Counted from the first letter of the stretch, positions 1 through 6,759 are shown. The stretch is DNA of 10,075 nucleotides from Lysobacterales bacterium UBA5700 (GCA_002420085.1 DIHI01000125.1:1903-11977), one strand, 5' to 3'. Notes: generated by a model not told the origin, from the letters alone. Numbers and translations: made by a program.

Positions 1-167
1 CCCAGATCGACCACCACCATGCCCGGCTTCAGCAGTCGGTCGCGGTCGAGCATCTCATCCAGTTTGAATGCGGCCCGCGAACGCAGGCCCTCGCTCTGCG
101 CCCGCTTGACGAACGGATCCTTGAAATGCTCCTCCAGCCAGCGTTGGCTGCTCTTGCTGCGAGCCAC
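1..167 (-). CDS. rlmE: 23S rRNA (uridine2552-2'-O)-methyltransferase RlmE, N-terminal part
   Basis: Partial gene: about 55 N-terminal codons are present and the rest lies beyond the left edge. RlmE (FtsJ/RrmJ) uses S-adenosylmethionine to methylate the 2'-OH of U2552 in the 23S rRNA A-loop, a late step of 50S assembly in the cytoplasm. The translation begins [14 protein letters not shown], continues with [18 protein letters not shown] and ends in [10 protein letters not shown], the start of the SAM-binding motif I. This matches the family's N-terminus closely. The start is GTG at 165-167, because an in-frame TGA lies a few codons upstream and no in-frame ATG precedes the conserved block; no strong Shine-Dalgarno is visible. 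It is divergent from yhbY, as in many gammaproteobacteria. Identity is confident; the exact start is slightly less so. Confidence 0.93.
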   Translation of the reverse strand, partial: MARSKSSQRWLEEHFKDPFVKRAQSEGLRSRAAFKLDEMLDRDRLLKPGMVVVDL

Positions 168-234
168 GGCAACGGTTCCCGATCAAAGGCGCATGATACC
201 CTTATCGGTCCATTTCGATCGAATCTGTCGTCCG
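168..234. promoter_or_regulatory. Divergent promoter region between rlmE and yhbY
   Basis: This 67-base gap separates two divergent genes, so it should hold both promoters. On the minus strand, TATCAT (plus positions 193-198) is a reasonable -10 box and would give a short leader for rlmE. I see no convincing -35 box at the right spacing, and no clear -10/-35 pair for yhbY. The existence of promoters here is inferred from gene arrangement; the individual boxes are weak. Confidence 0.35.
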
Positions 235-543
235 ATGGCACTCAAGCCGGCCCTGACTTCGTCCCAGAAGCGCTATCTGCGCGGCCTCGCCCATGCACTC
301 AAGCCGGTCATCCTGGTCGGTGGCAAGGGCGTCAGCGATGGTCTGCTTGCTGAACTCGATCTGGCGCTGGAACGCCACGAACTGCTGAAGGCCAGGATCG
401 CGGCCGAGGATCGCGACCAGCGCGATGCCTGGATCGTCCAACTGACCCAGCGCAGCGGTGCCGAACTGATCCAGCGGGTCGGCAATACCGCGACCCTGTT
501 TCGCCCCAACCGCGAGGCGCCCCGGATCGTCCTGCCCCGCTGA
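235..543 (+). CDS. yhbY: YhbY-family ribosome-associated RNA-binding protein (CRS1/YhbY domain)
   Basis: A 102-residue protein made of a single CRS1/YhbY (CRM) domain, the same size class as E. coli YhbY (about 97 residues). The family has a KH-like alpha/beta fold and associates with 50S precursors, which fits its place opposite rlmE. Visible hallmarks are SSQKRYLRGLAHALKPV near residues 9-25, the RNA-binding GxxG-type loop in LVGGKGVS (about 27-34), the helix ALERHELLKARIA, and the C-terminal strand TATLFRPNR. The reading frame is open further upstream, with ATG at 193 and earlier, but homologues begin just before this conserved block, so ATG 235 is preferred; no strong Shine-Dalgarno precedes it. 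Its stop TGA overlaps the next gene's ATG by one base (TGATG), so the two are probably translationally coupled. Confidence 0.93.
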   Translation: MALKPALTSSQKRYLRGLAHALKPVILVGGKGVSDGLLAELDLALERHELLKARIAAEDRDQRDAWIVQLTQRSGAELIQRVGNTATLFRPNREAPRIVLPR

Positions 544-923
544 TGCAGTTGATCGAGGAAACCCCGAAGGCCCGGTTCGTGGTCCGTGCGGTCGGACCAG
601 ATGCAGTGCTGGTCAATGATCGGACCTGTCGGGCCAGTCTGATCGTCGCGCCGAACCAGTTGATCGAGGATTGGCGGCACGCACCGGAGCTGACCCCGGA
701 AGACCTGCACCCGATCCTGGCCCTGGCGCCGGACGTGATCCTGCTTGGCACCGGTGATCGCCTGCGCCGACCGTCGATCACGGTATACGGGTATTGCCTG
801 TCGCGCGGAGTCGGGATCGAAGTCATGGACAATGCTGCGGCCGGTCGCACCTACAACGTCCTGGCCGGCGAACAGCGGGCCGTGGTTGCCGCCTTCATGC
901 TGCCGGCCCAGGCCATCGCCTGA
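543..923 (+). CDS. Mth938-like domain protein (DUF498 / NDUFAF3-AAMDC superfamily)
   Basis: A 126-residue protein of the Mth938/Xcc1710-like family, a small alpha/beta fold of unknown biochemical role. The mitochondrial relative NDUFAF3 assists complex I assembly; whether bacterial members do anything similar is not established. Supporting signs are the strand LIVAPNQLIEDW (about 33-44), the conserved core DVILLGTGDRLRRP (about 64-77) with its LLGTG turn, and GIEVMDNAAAGRTYNVLAGEQRAVVAAFMLP near the end in the family's order: a strand, an AxxTYN segment and a final helix. No catalytic residues can be named. ATG 543 overlaps the yhbY stop by one base, implying one transcript, and no separate Shine-Dalgarno is obvious. 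The gene ends 68 bases before the convergent glycosylase gene. Confidence 0.85.
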   Translation: MQLIEETPKARFVVRAVGPDAVLVNDRTCRASLIVAPNQLIEDWRHAPELTPEDLHPILALAPDVILLGTGDRLRRPSITVYGYCLSRGVGIEVMDNAAAGRTYNVLAGEQRAVVAAFMLPAQAIA

Positions 924-991
924 GTCGAGGCGCTACCCTCTGAGCGGCGCGGGCGCGAGCGGAGCCGCCCGAACGATTCGATCCAACCGAC

Positions 992-1633
992 TCAATCGCC
1001 GACCAGATCGGCGATCCGCCAGAGATAGAAGCTGGCGCAGGTTCGGAACGGTGCCCAGCACTGGCCGCGCTCCGCCAACTGCTGCCGGGACGGCGGTTGT
1101 GCCAGACGATCGATCCGCTGCGCGCCCCGGCGAATGCCCAGATCGTCGATCGGTAACAGGTCCGGACGGCCGAGCCGGAACATCAGCAGCATTTCCACCG
1201 TCCAGCGGCCGATGCCGCGAACCGGGGTCAATGCGGCCACGATCGCCTCGTCGTCCATGCATGACATCTGGCGTGCATCCGGCAATTGGCCAGCATCGCT
1301 CCGCCGGCAGAGATCACGCAAGGCGGCCTGCTTGTTGGCCGACACCCCACAGGCGCGCAGCCCGGCATCGTCCAGACTGGCGAGGGCGGCCGCGTCGAGC
1401 CGGGCCGAACCAGTCGCGGCCTCGATCCGACCGATGATGGTGGCGGCCGCCTTGCCGGAAAGCTGCTGATGCAGGATCGATCGGGCCAGGGCATCGGTCA
1501 GGTCGAACGATTGCCGCCAGCGCGGCTCGGCCGGCAGCGGTCCGAGCCGCTCGATCCAGGGCGCCAGACGGGGATCGGCCTGGGCAAGCTGCGCACTCGC
1601 CTGCGCCATATCGAAGCCCCGGCGACGGCGCAT
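992..1633 (-). CDS. DNA-3-methyladenine glycosylase II, AlkA-type HhH-GPD protein
   Basis: A 213-residue base-excision-repair glycosylase of the helix-hairpin-helix-GPD superfamily, removing alkylated bases such as 3-methyladenine from DNA. The helical core begins with DALARSILHQQLSGKAA (about 47-63). The hairpin-helix segment is LTPVRGIGRWTVEMLLMF (about 135-152). LPIDDLGIRRG (about 160-170) carries the catalytic aspartate, most likely D164, aligning with AlkA D238 in its PDD motif. The protein lacks AlkA's extra N-terminal domain and so resembles the short AlkA/Mag1-like forms. No FeS cysteine cluster is seen. ATG 1633 is used because homologues have a few residues before the FD-alpha helix; ATG 1609 (residue 9) has a GGGG shortly upstream and is a real alternative. 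It lies 86 bases after the DUF4340 gene on the same strand. Confidence 0.88.
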   Translation of the reverse strand: MRRRRGFDMAQASAQLAQADPRLAPWIERLGPLPAEPRWRQSFDLTDALARSILHQQLSGKAAATIIGRIEAATGSARLDAAALASLDDAGLRACGVSANKQAALRDLCRRSDAGQLPDARQMSCMDDEAIVAALTPVRGIGRWTVEMLLMFRLGRPDLLPIDDLGIRRGAQRIDRLAQPPSRQQLAERGQCWAPFRTCASFYLWRIADLVGD

Positions 1634-1663
1634 CAGGCCGGCTCGGCTCGGCTGTGTCGGCAG

Positions 1664-1698
1664 GCCCGGATCGGGTCGATCCGGGCATTGCCAATGCC
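1664..1698. other. Two overlapping inverted repeats between the DUF4340 and glycosylase genes
   Basis: A perfect 9-bp stem, GCCCGGATC (1664-1672) with GATCCGGGC (1678-1686), closes a 5-base loop. A second perfect 6-bp stem, GGCATT (1684-1689) with AATGCC (1693-1698), closes a 3-base loop. They share bases 1684-1686, so both cannot form fully at once. Read on the minus strand they follow the DUF4340 stop. No T-run follows, so this is not a standard intrinsic terminator. It could weaken read-through into the glycosylase gene or protect the 3' end of the ABC operon mRNA. Confidence 0.5.
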
Positions 1699-1719
1699 GT
1701 GCAGGCGGTTGATCACCAC

Positions 1720-3075
1720 TCAGCCGGGCCGATCGGAGGTGAAGTCACCTGGATCGCGGCGCAGGTTGCCGACCTTGAAAGCCGGCAATCGGAACTGCCA
1801 ACCGCGCGTCTTCTCGCGCAGGGCCTCGACCTCGGCACGGCTCCGGGCAACCCGGTCGGCGACTGATTCCGGCAGTTCTTCGGCAACGTTGGCCGACGCA
1901 TCAGCCGGCGGAGCATCGGACCCGCCCTCCCCGGCCCCTGGCGCGCCGGTCGATTCGCTGTCGGCCGATGCACCCTCGGTCGATGCACCGTCGGCGGGCT
2001 CACTCTCAGAGCCGCCATCATCAGCCGCATCGGCCGGGGCTTGCGTGCGCGACTTGCGGCGCTCGATCGCCCGCAGGTCGCGCTGGTATTCCTGGTCGTG
2101 GAATGCGGTGGCACGGGCCTCGTCGAACTCGAAGGTGAATCCCGCCCAGGGCATGATCGCCGGATCGGCGATCGAGATTTGATCCGGCCAGAACGACACG
2201 GTGGCCCGCAGACCATCGCGACGAACGAACTCGGCGACCATGTCCGGCGCTTCGTCGGGAGGCTCGATCTGCTCGACGTCATCCAGGCGCAGGCCGTCGA
2301 GGAAGCCGGCCGCACTGAGCAGAGCGGTCTCGTTACCGACCTCACCCTTGGGCGCCGAGGTCAGCACCCAGCCGGATTCGGTCGAGTCGCCGGAACGCTC
2401 GAATGCGGTCAGCGTGCCGCTGGCCCGTTCGATCCGCACCGAGACCAGATCGCCCTCCGGGATCGACAGCAATGCCCGCGCCAGCCACCGGGATGGATCC
2501 AACTCGACCGCCAGATCGGTATCGGCAAGCCAGCTCTGGGCATCCCCTGGGATGCGGACATAACTGCCGCTGCCATTGGGGTTGTTCTGGCCGATCAGGA
2601 GCGAATCGAGCCGCTCACCGGCGGCGATATCGACCCGCACGCCCGTTCCGCTGCGTTCGGTCGAGCCTTCGCTGTTGCTATCCGCCGCCGGCTCGGCATC
2701 GATGTCGGCAACGCCGAGTTGTCCATAGTTGCTGGCCAGTGCGGTCTTGGCTTCGAGGCGACTGGCCTTGGCCAGTTTGCTCAACCACTCGCGCAGCCGC
2801 TTGACATCGGCCGGCCAGCCATTGCGCTGGCTGACCGTCCAGCCGGCCTCACTGCGGGTCAGGCCGACCAGTTCCTTCTGTCCTGGACCGATGATGCTGA
2901 TCCGGTCCAGGTCATCGATCCGCTGGGCCAGATCCGGCAGCAGGGGCTCACCCACATGACTGCCATCGCCGGAGCGATAACGGTCGCTCAACCACAGCGC
3001 TGTCAGCAACAGCAGCAGTGCGACGACGCCGGAAACGGCAAGCAATTTCTGACGGCTCATGTTGTGACGGCTCAT
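1720..3075 (-). CDS. DUF4340 domain membrane-anchored protein of a Gld-like ABC system
   Basis: A 451-residue protein with one N-terminal membrane anchor (about residues 11-29, LLAVSGVVALLLLLTALWL) and a large, probably periplasmic, DUF4340 region. Family traits are a repeated beta-rich unit: LDRISIIGPGQKELVGLTR, then GWTVSQRNGWPADVKRL and LRLDDVEQI. DUF4340 proteins typically sit beside GldG-like genes in ABC operons; their biochemical role is unknown. Residues about 346-399 are an Asp/Glu/Ser/Ala/Gly-rich low-complexity stretch, probably disordered, followed by a helix (about 402-424) and a basic tail. The frame extends to TTG 3084, but GGAGG at 3086-3090 sits only 1 base from that TTG and 10 bases from ATG 3075, so 3075 is preferred; ATG 3060 is a third possibility. 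The gap to the upstream gene's stop is 5 bases. Confidence 0.82.
   Translation of the reverse strand: MSRHNMSRQKLLAVSGVVALLLLLTALWLSDRYRSGDGSHVGEPLLPDLAQRIDDLDRISIIGPGQKELVGLTRSEAGWTVSQRNGWPADVKRLREWLSKLAKASRLEAKTALASNYGQLGVADIDAEPAADSNSEGSTERSGTGVRVDIAAGERLDSLLIGQNNPNGSGSYVRIPGDAQSWLADTDLAVELDPSRWLARALLSIPEGDLVSVRIERASGTLTAFERSGDSTESGWVLTSAPKGEVGNETALLSAAGFLDGLRLDDVEQIEPPDEAPDMVAEFVRRDGLRATVSFWPDQISIADPAIMPWAGFTFEFDEARATAFHDQEYQRDLRAIERRKSRTQAPADAADDGGSESEPADGASTEGASADSESTGAPGAGEGGSDAPPADASANVAEELPESVADRVARSRAEVEALREKTRGWQFRLPAFKVGNLRRDPGDFTSDRPG
1966..1995 (-). repeat. 15-bp imperfect tandem duplication in the acidic linker of the DUF4340 gene
   Basis: Two adjacent 15-base units, 1966-1980 and 1981-1995, agree at 13 of 15 bases. 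The frame is kept, giving the protein pattern DGAST-EGASA within the acidic low-complexity region. It suggests the linker grew by small in-frame duplications. Confidence 0.7.
3046..3075 (-). repeat. 15-bp tandem duplication carrying the DUF4340 start codon twice
   Basis: Minus-strand units 3075-3061 and 3060-3046 both read ATGAGCCGTCA followed by four variable-to-identical bases, with 13 of 15 bases equal. They encode MSRHN then MSRQK, so the protein has two in-frame candidate start codons 15 bases apart. The Shine-Dalgarno at 3086-3090 is far better placed for the first. Confidence 0.8.
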
Positions 3076-3080
3076 GGCGA

Positions 3081-4952
3081 TCAAGCCTCCCCGCGCTGGG
3101 CTCGTTTGCGACGACGGACCTGCCAGAGTGCGAAACCGGCGGCAAACAGGCTGACCAGCACCGGCATCAGCAGGATGTTGATGAGTTTCAGGCGCGTGCC
3201 GAGCGCTTCGATGTCGGCATCAAGCGTGGCCCGGACCTCGCGCAATTCCCCCCGGATGCGCAGCCGCTGGGACTCGAACCGTTCCAGTTCCGCCTGTTGT
3301 TCGGGCGACAGGCTCAGCGCTCCGGATTCACCGGGATTGGACTGCAATTCGTTCAACCGCCGCTCGGTCTCCTGCAACTCGGCCTGAAGCTCGCGTTCCT
3401 TGATCCGGAAGCGATCGTCGGCACGGCGCTTGATGGCATCGACGGTATCGAACGCGCGGGCGGCAATGGCACGGGTACGAACCTGGATCAGATCGGTGCT
3501 GCCGACCAGATTATCGACGGCATTGACCACGAAATCGCCATTGCTGGCAAACGGATTGAGCATGCGCTGGCCGAAGAAGCCCTGCACCTGCACCCACAGG
3601 CGATCGGCGAGCATGTCGGTATCACCAACCAGGATGATGTTGACATCCTTCGTGGACTCGGCCAGATGGCCCTCACCGCTGCGCTCCGGGAAGGCGGTCG
3701 GCAGCCGCTCGGCATGCAGGCGGGCCGCCAGCACATAGCGCTGGCCGGTGGCAATGAAGCCTTCCATCAGGGTGCTGGGATCGGGCATCACCTGGACGTT
3801 CTCGATGCCGGTCAACATGGCATTGGCCGTGCTTTGCAGCAGGGTTTCCATGCGCACCGGCGCCTGATCGGCGAGATCGAATCGGCCGGCCGTGGTCAGA
3901 TTGACCGCCGCCATGCCCGAGGTGACCACGTCCTGCTGGCTCATGTCGGCCTCACCCAGACCGAGGATGGCCGGGTGCCGAACCGGCTGCTGGTTCGGAT
4001 CCGGCCGGACCGGCACCGCCAATTGCGAATCGAGCACCACGACACCGGGGTCGTAGCGCACACCCCATGCCTCGAACAGCTTGCCGAGATTGGACGAGCG
4101 CTCCCGCCCCATCGCCTCGAACTGGCTGCCCGGACCGGGGCCATCGATCTCCGAATGCGGATCGACGAACACCAGCAGGCGGCCACCCCGCAGCACGAAC
4201 TGATCGATCACATACAGGGCATCGTCGGACAGGCCCTTGGGATGGACCACCATCAACAGATCGACATCGTCGGCGATGGTCGTATACGGCGCCCGCAGTC
4301 GGCGAATCTCGAACAGTTGCCGCAATTCCTCGTCGATCACCCAGGCATCGCGCGGCTGGCCCAGCGCCGGGTCGAAGCCCGGTCCCATCTCCAGCGTGGA
4401 GATCAGGCCGACCACCGGACGCTTGCTGTCACTGAGGGTGGAAATCAGCTTGGCCAGGTCGTATTCGAGGAAGCCTTCCTTGTCCGGCTGGAAGAACGGA
4501 ATGATGGTCTGACCGTCGGTGGAATTGGTCCCGGCTAGGCCGAAGAACAGGGACTGGCCATTGGCACCGACCGGCACCGAGCGCAGTCCGAAGCCGGTGG
4601 CGCGATCCTCGCTCTCGGTGAATGGCTGCGGGTTGATCGCCTCGAATCGGATCTTGCCGTTCGAGCGGGCCGCCATCTCCTCGATCAGTTCGCGGACCCG
4701 TGCGGCATAGTTGCGCAGTGGTGGAAGGTCGCGTGCGGCATCTTCGGAGAAGAAGAAATACAGGTTGATCGGCTCCTCGATCTTGTCGATCACCGCCTTC
4801 GTGCCGTCGGTGAGGGTATACAGGCGGTTCTCGGTCAGGTCCACGCGCAGACCGCGCAGGAACAGGCCACTGAGAACCACGGCGGCGAGGAACACGGCGG
4901 CGATGACCAGCAACGATGAGCCGGTGAGAACTTGAAGTTGGCTGCGTTTCAT
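3081..4952 (-). CDS. GldG-like ABC transporter auxiliary protein (ABC_transp_aux family)
   Basis: A 623-residue membrane protein of the GldG / ABC-type uncharacterised transport family, which works with a GldA-type ATPase and GldF-type permease. One membrane segment lies at the N-terminus (about 13-33) and one at the C-terminus (about 591-611), with a basic cytoplasmic tail RRRKRAQRGEA. The large loop between them is presumably periplasmic. Typical features are DLTENRLYTLTDGTK (about 38-52), FEYDLA-like FLEYDLAKLIS (161-171), and DLLMVVHPKGLSDDALYVID followed by VLRGGRLLVFVDPHSE (about 231-268), the most recognisable block of the family. A charged coiled coil is likely at about 512-587, just before the last membrane helix. 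ATG 4952 lies 17 bases after the permease stop with no clear Shine-Dalgarno. Its last codons (GGG GAG GCT TGA) contain the ribosome-binding site of the DUF4340 gene, so the two are coupled. Substrate unknown. Confidence 0.88.
   Translation of the reverse strand: MKRSQLQVLTGSSLLVIAAVFLAAVVLSGLFLRGLRVDLTENRLYTLTDGTKAVIDKIEEPINLYFFFSEDAARDLPPLRNYAARVRELIEEMAARSNGKIRFEAINPQPFTESEDRATGFGLRSVPVGANGQSLFFGLAGTNSTDGQTIIPFFQPDKEGFLEYDLAKLISTLSDSKRPVVGLISTLEMGPGFDPALGQPRDAWVIDEELRQLFEIRRLRAPYTTIADDVDLLMVVHPKGLSDDALYVIDQFVLRGGRLLVFVDPHSEIDGPGPGSQFEAMGRERSSNLGKLFEAWGVRYDPGVVVLDSQLAVPVRPDPNQQPVRHPAILGLGEADMSQQDVVTSGMAAVNLTTAGRFDLADQAPVRMETLLQSTANAMLTGIENVQVMPDPSTLMEGFIATGQRYVLAARLHAERLPTAFPERSGEGHLAESTKDVNIILVGDTDMLADRLWVQVQGFFGQRMLNPFASNGDFVVNAVDNLVGSTDLIQVRTRAIAARAFDTVDAIKRRADDRFRIKERELQAELQETERRLNELQSNPGESGALSLSPEQQAELERFESQRLRIRGELREVRATLDADIEALGTRLKLINILLMPVLVSLFAAGFALWQVRRRKRAQRGEA
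3086..3090 (-). promoter_or_regulatory. Ribosome-binding site that decides the DUF4340 start
   Basis: GGAGG (within GGGGAGG) lies inside the last codons of the GldG-like gene. It is 10 bases before ATG 3075 and only 1 base before TTG 3084, so it favours the ATG. Confidence 0.65.
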
Positions 4953-4969
4953 GACGGAGTCGGTTGGCT

Positions 4970-5704
4970 TCAGTCGGCTTTCTTCAGTTCAAGCACCACG
5001 GCGCAGGCAGCGAGCCAGGCGACGATGGTGAAGACGAAGAACAACACGTTTCGGAAATCCACAACGCCCTTGGAGATGACCGAGAAGTGGGTCAGGAAGC
5101 TCAGTTGGGCAATGGCATCGACCAGGGCCATCGGCGCCCAGCCCTCGAACAGATTGAGTACCAGCGGCGAGCCGGCCAGCAGCAGCAGGAAGCAGACCAG
5201 CACCGTAAGGATGAAGGCCACGACCTGATTGCGGGTGGTTGCCGAGATGCAGGTGCCGATCGCCAGGAAGGCACCGGCCATCAGCCAACTGGCGATGTAG
5301 CCGGCCAGGATCACGCCGTTGTCGGGATTGCCCAGGTAGTTGACCGTGATCCACATCGGAAAGGTCAGCACCAGGGCGATTCCGACGAATACCCAGGCCG
5401 CCAGGAACTTGCCGCGTACCGCTTGGGCCAGGGAGATCGGCAGGGTCAGCAGCAACTCGATGGTGCCGACCTTGCGCTCTTCCGACCACAGCCGCATGGC
5501 CACCGCCGGCACCAGGAACAGGTACAACCAGGGGTGGAAGTTGAAGAACGGCTGCAAGTCGGCCTGGCCACGCTCGTAGAACCCGCCGAGGTAGAAGGTG
5601 AAGGCTCCGGCCAGGGCGAGGAAGATGACGATGAAGACATAGGCGACCGGGGTGGCGAAATAGCTCGCCAGCTCGCGCCTGAAGACCGCCAAGGTCGGGC
5701 TCAT
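4970..5704 (-). CDS. ABC-2 type permease, GldF-like
   Basis: A 244-residue integral membrane protein with about six predicted helices (near residues 19-39, 55-72, 100-121, 132-152, 161-185 and 219-238), the usual ABC-2 permease layout and length for GldF-like subunits. The N-terminal LAVFRRELASYFATPVAYVF matches this family's typical opening, and the coupling region RLWSEERKVGTIELLLTLPI (71-90) is its hallmark cytoplasmic loop contacting the ATPase. It should form the transmembrane channel with the ATPase encoded immediately upstream. Start ATG 5704 overlaps the ATPase stop (ATGA, 5701-5704) and is preceded by a near-perfect Shine-Dalgarno at 5709-5716. Assignment to the GldF-like group rests on sequence pattern and on the GldG-like neighbour; the substrate cannot be read from the sequence. 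Confidence 0.9.
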   Translation of the reverse strand: MSPTLAVFRRELASYFATPVAYVFIVIFLALAGAFTFYLGGFYERGQADLQPFFNFHPWLYLFLVPAVAMRLWSEERKVGTIELLLTLPISLAQAVRGKFLAAWVFVGIALVLTFPMWITVNYLGNPDNGVILAGYIASWLMAGAFLAIGTCISATTRNQVVAFILTVLVCFLLLLAGSPLVLNLFEGWAPMALVDAIAQLSFLTHFSVISKGVVDFRNVLFFVFTIVAWLAACAVVLELKKAD

Positions 5705-6630
5705 GCTGCCTCCTTTCCGGTGGTGATGGTCCTGAACACTTCGTCGAGCCGACCGCGTTCGATCCGGCTGTCGGAAAACCCGAGCCCGCGCGCCCGCAAC
5801 CGCTCGGCGACCGGGTCGGCCAGCGCCTGGCCACTGGCGGGAAACACGAACACCCGGCCCGAGCGGACATCGACCTGAACACCGGCCACCCCCGGCATGC
5901 CTTCGATCGCCGCGCGCACCGCAACGCTGTCCTCGACCTGCATGGACAGGGCGCCGTGGTAACGCGAGCGCTGCTCCAGCGCCTCCGGCGACTCATCGAC
6001 CAGCACCCGACCCTGGGCGATGATGATGGCGCGGGTGCAGACCGCGTTCACTTCTTCCAGGATGTGGGTGGAGATGACGATGGTGCGCTGCCGCGACAAC
6101 TCGCGAATCAGTTCGCGCACCTGATGCTTCTGGTTCGGATCGAGGCCATCGGTGGGTTCGTCCAGCACCAGTACCGGTGGATCGTGCAGGATGGCCGCCG
6201 CCAGACCGACCCGTCGCCGGAAACCCTTGGACAGGGTATCGACCGGCTGGCCGAGCACAGCACTCAGATCGAGCCGCTCGATGGCATCGGCCAGTCGCTC
6301 GCGACGGCGCTCGCCGTCCAACCCGCGAACGTCGGCAACGAAACCGAGAAAGCCGGTGACCGTCATTTCACCGTAGCTGGGCGCGCCTTCGGGAAGGTAG
6401 CCCAGCGACCGACGGGCCGCCAGCGGCTCACTGGACACATCGTGTCCGCAGACGCTTGCAGTGCCGCCGGTGGGTGTCAGGAAACCGGCAATCATCTTCA
6501 TGGTGGTCGATTTGCCGGCCCCGTTGGGACCGAGAAAACCGAGCACCTCCCCGGGCTCGACGGTGAAACTGACGTCATCGACGGCCAGTTTGTCACCGTA
6601 GCGTTTGGACAGCGAGTGCGTTTTGATCAT
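5701..6630 (-). CDS. ABC transporter ATP-binding protein, GldA/NatA-like
   Basis: A 309-residue ATPase that powers the ABC-2 permease encoded next. Walker A is GPNGAGKST (34-42). The Q-loop region reads LGYLPEGAPSYGEMT, with a glutamate (E81) where most ABC proteins have glutamine, as is usual in the GldA-like group with its YLPE motif. The signature is the degenerate LSKGFRRRVGLA (133-144). Walker B is VLVLDEPTDGLDP (153-165) with catalytic E158, and the H-loop histidine is H189 in ISTHILEE. About 90 residues after the core (roughly 220-309) form a C-terminal extension of the DUF4162-like kind found in CcmA/GldA-type ATPases. The start ATG 6630 is at the natural N-terminus (MIKTHSLSKRYG) but lacks a clear Shine-Dalgarno. 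It is the first gene of the ABC operon; the 163-base gap before it carries a strong inverted repeat. Confidence 0.93.
   Translation of the reverse strand: MIKTHSLSKRYGDKLAVDDVSFTVEPGEVLGFLGPNGAGKSTTMKMIAGFLTPTGGTASVCGHDVSSEPLAARRSLGYLPEGAPSYGEMTVTGFLGFVADVRGLDGERRRERLADAIERLDLSAVLGQPVDTLSKGFRRRVGLAAAILHDPPVLVLDEPTDGLDPNQKHQVRELIRELSRQRTIVISTHILEEVNAVCTRAIIIAQGRVLVDESPEALEQRSRYHGALSMQVEDSVAVRAAIEGMPGVAGVQVDVRSGRVFVFPASGQALADPVAERLRARGLGFSDSRIERGRLDEVFRTITTGKEAA
5709..5716 (-). promoter_or_regulatory. Strong ribosome-binding site for the ABC permease
   Basis: AAAGGAGG lies within the final codons of the ATPase gene, four bases before ATG 5704. With the ATGA overlap it gives efficient coupled translation of the permease. 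Confidence 0.75.
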
Positions 6631-6686
6631 CGGATTCGATCGGCAGTGGGTTGACGAGCATGTGGCCGGCGCGCCTTGCGGGGTCC

Positions 6687-6705
6687 GACCGCAGAGAGAC
6701 CGCAG
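6687..6705. repeat. Short direct repeat GACCGCAG with 11-base period
   Basis: GACCGCAG occurs at 6687-6694 and 6698-6705, separated by AGA. The second copy also starts a small palindrome, GACC-GCA-GGTC (6698-6708). It lies upstream of the ABC ATPase gene. An 11-base period is about one helical turn, which would suit a protein binding site, but nothing confirms that. Confidence 0.4.
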
Positions 6706-6730
6706 GTCGCACCAGACAGCGGACGCGCCA

Positions 6731-6759
6731 CACTGGAGCCGCAGATGGGGGCTCCAGTG
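6731..6759. terminator. Perfect 10-bp inverted repeat between the SRPBCC and ABC ATPase genes
   Basis: CACTGGAGCC (6731-6740) and GGCTCCAGTG (6750-6759) pair perfectly around a 9-base loop. Read on the minus strand it lies 35 bases after the SRPBCC stop and about 100 bases before the ABC operon. No T-run follows on that strand, so it is an atypical terminator at best. A REP-like dispersed palindrome or an mRNA-protecting hairpin is equally possible. The stem itself is certain; its function is not. Confidence 0.45.

Noticed and set aside
941..970. Possible bidirectional terminator between the convergent Mth938-like and glycosylase genes
   Set aside because: Only 5-bp stems with 10-15-base loops can be drawn and there is no T-run on either strand, so support is too weak.
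2041..3387. 448-codon plus-strand open frame opposite the DUF4340 gene
   Set aside because: Also a high-GC shadow with no recognisable domain; it crosses two real genes and their junction.
3018..4538. 506-codon open frame on the plus strand opposite the GldG-like gene
   Set aside because: Codon-shadow of a high-GC gene: His/Gln/Gly/Arg-rich, no domain pattern, and the minus-strand gene is well supported.
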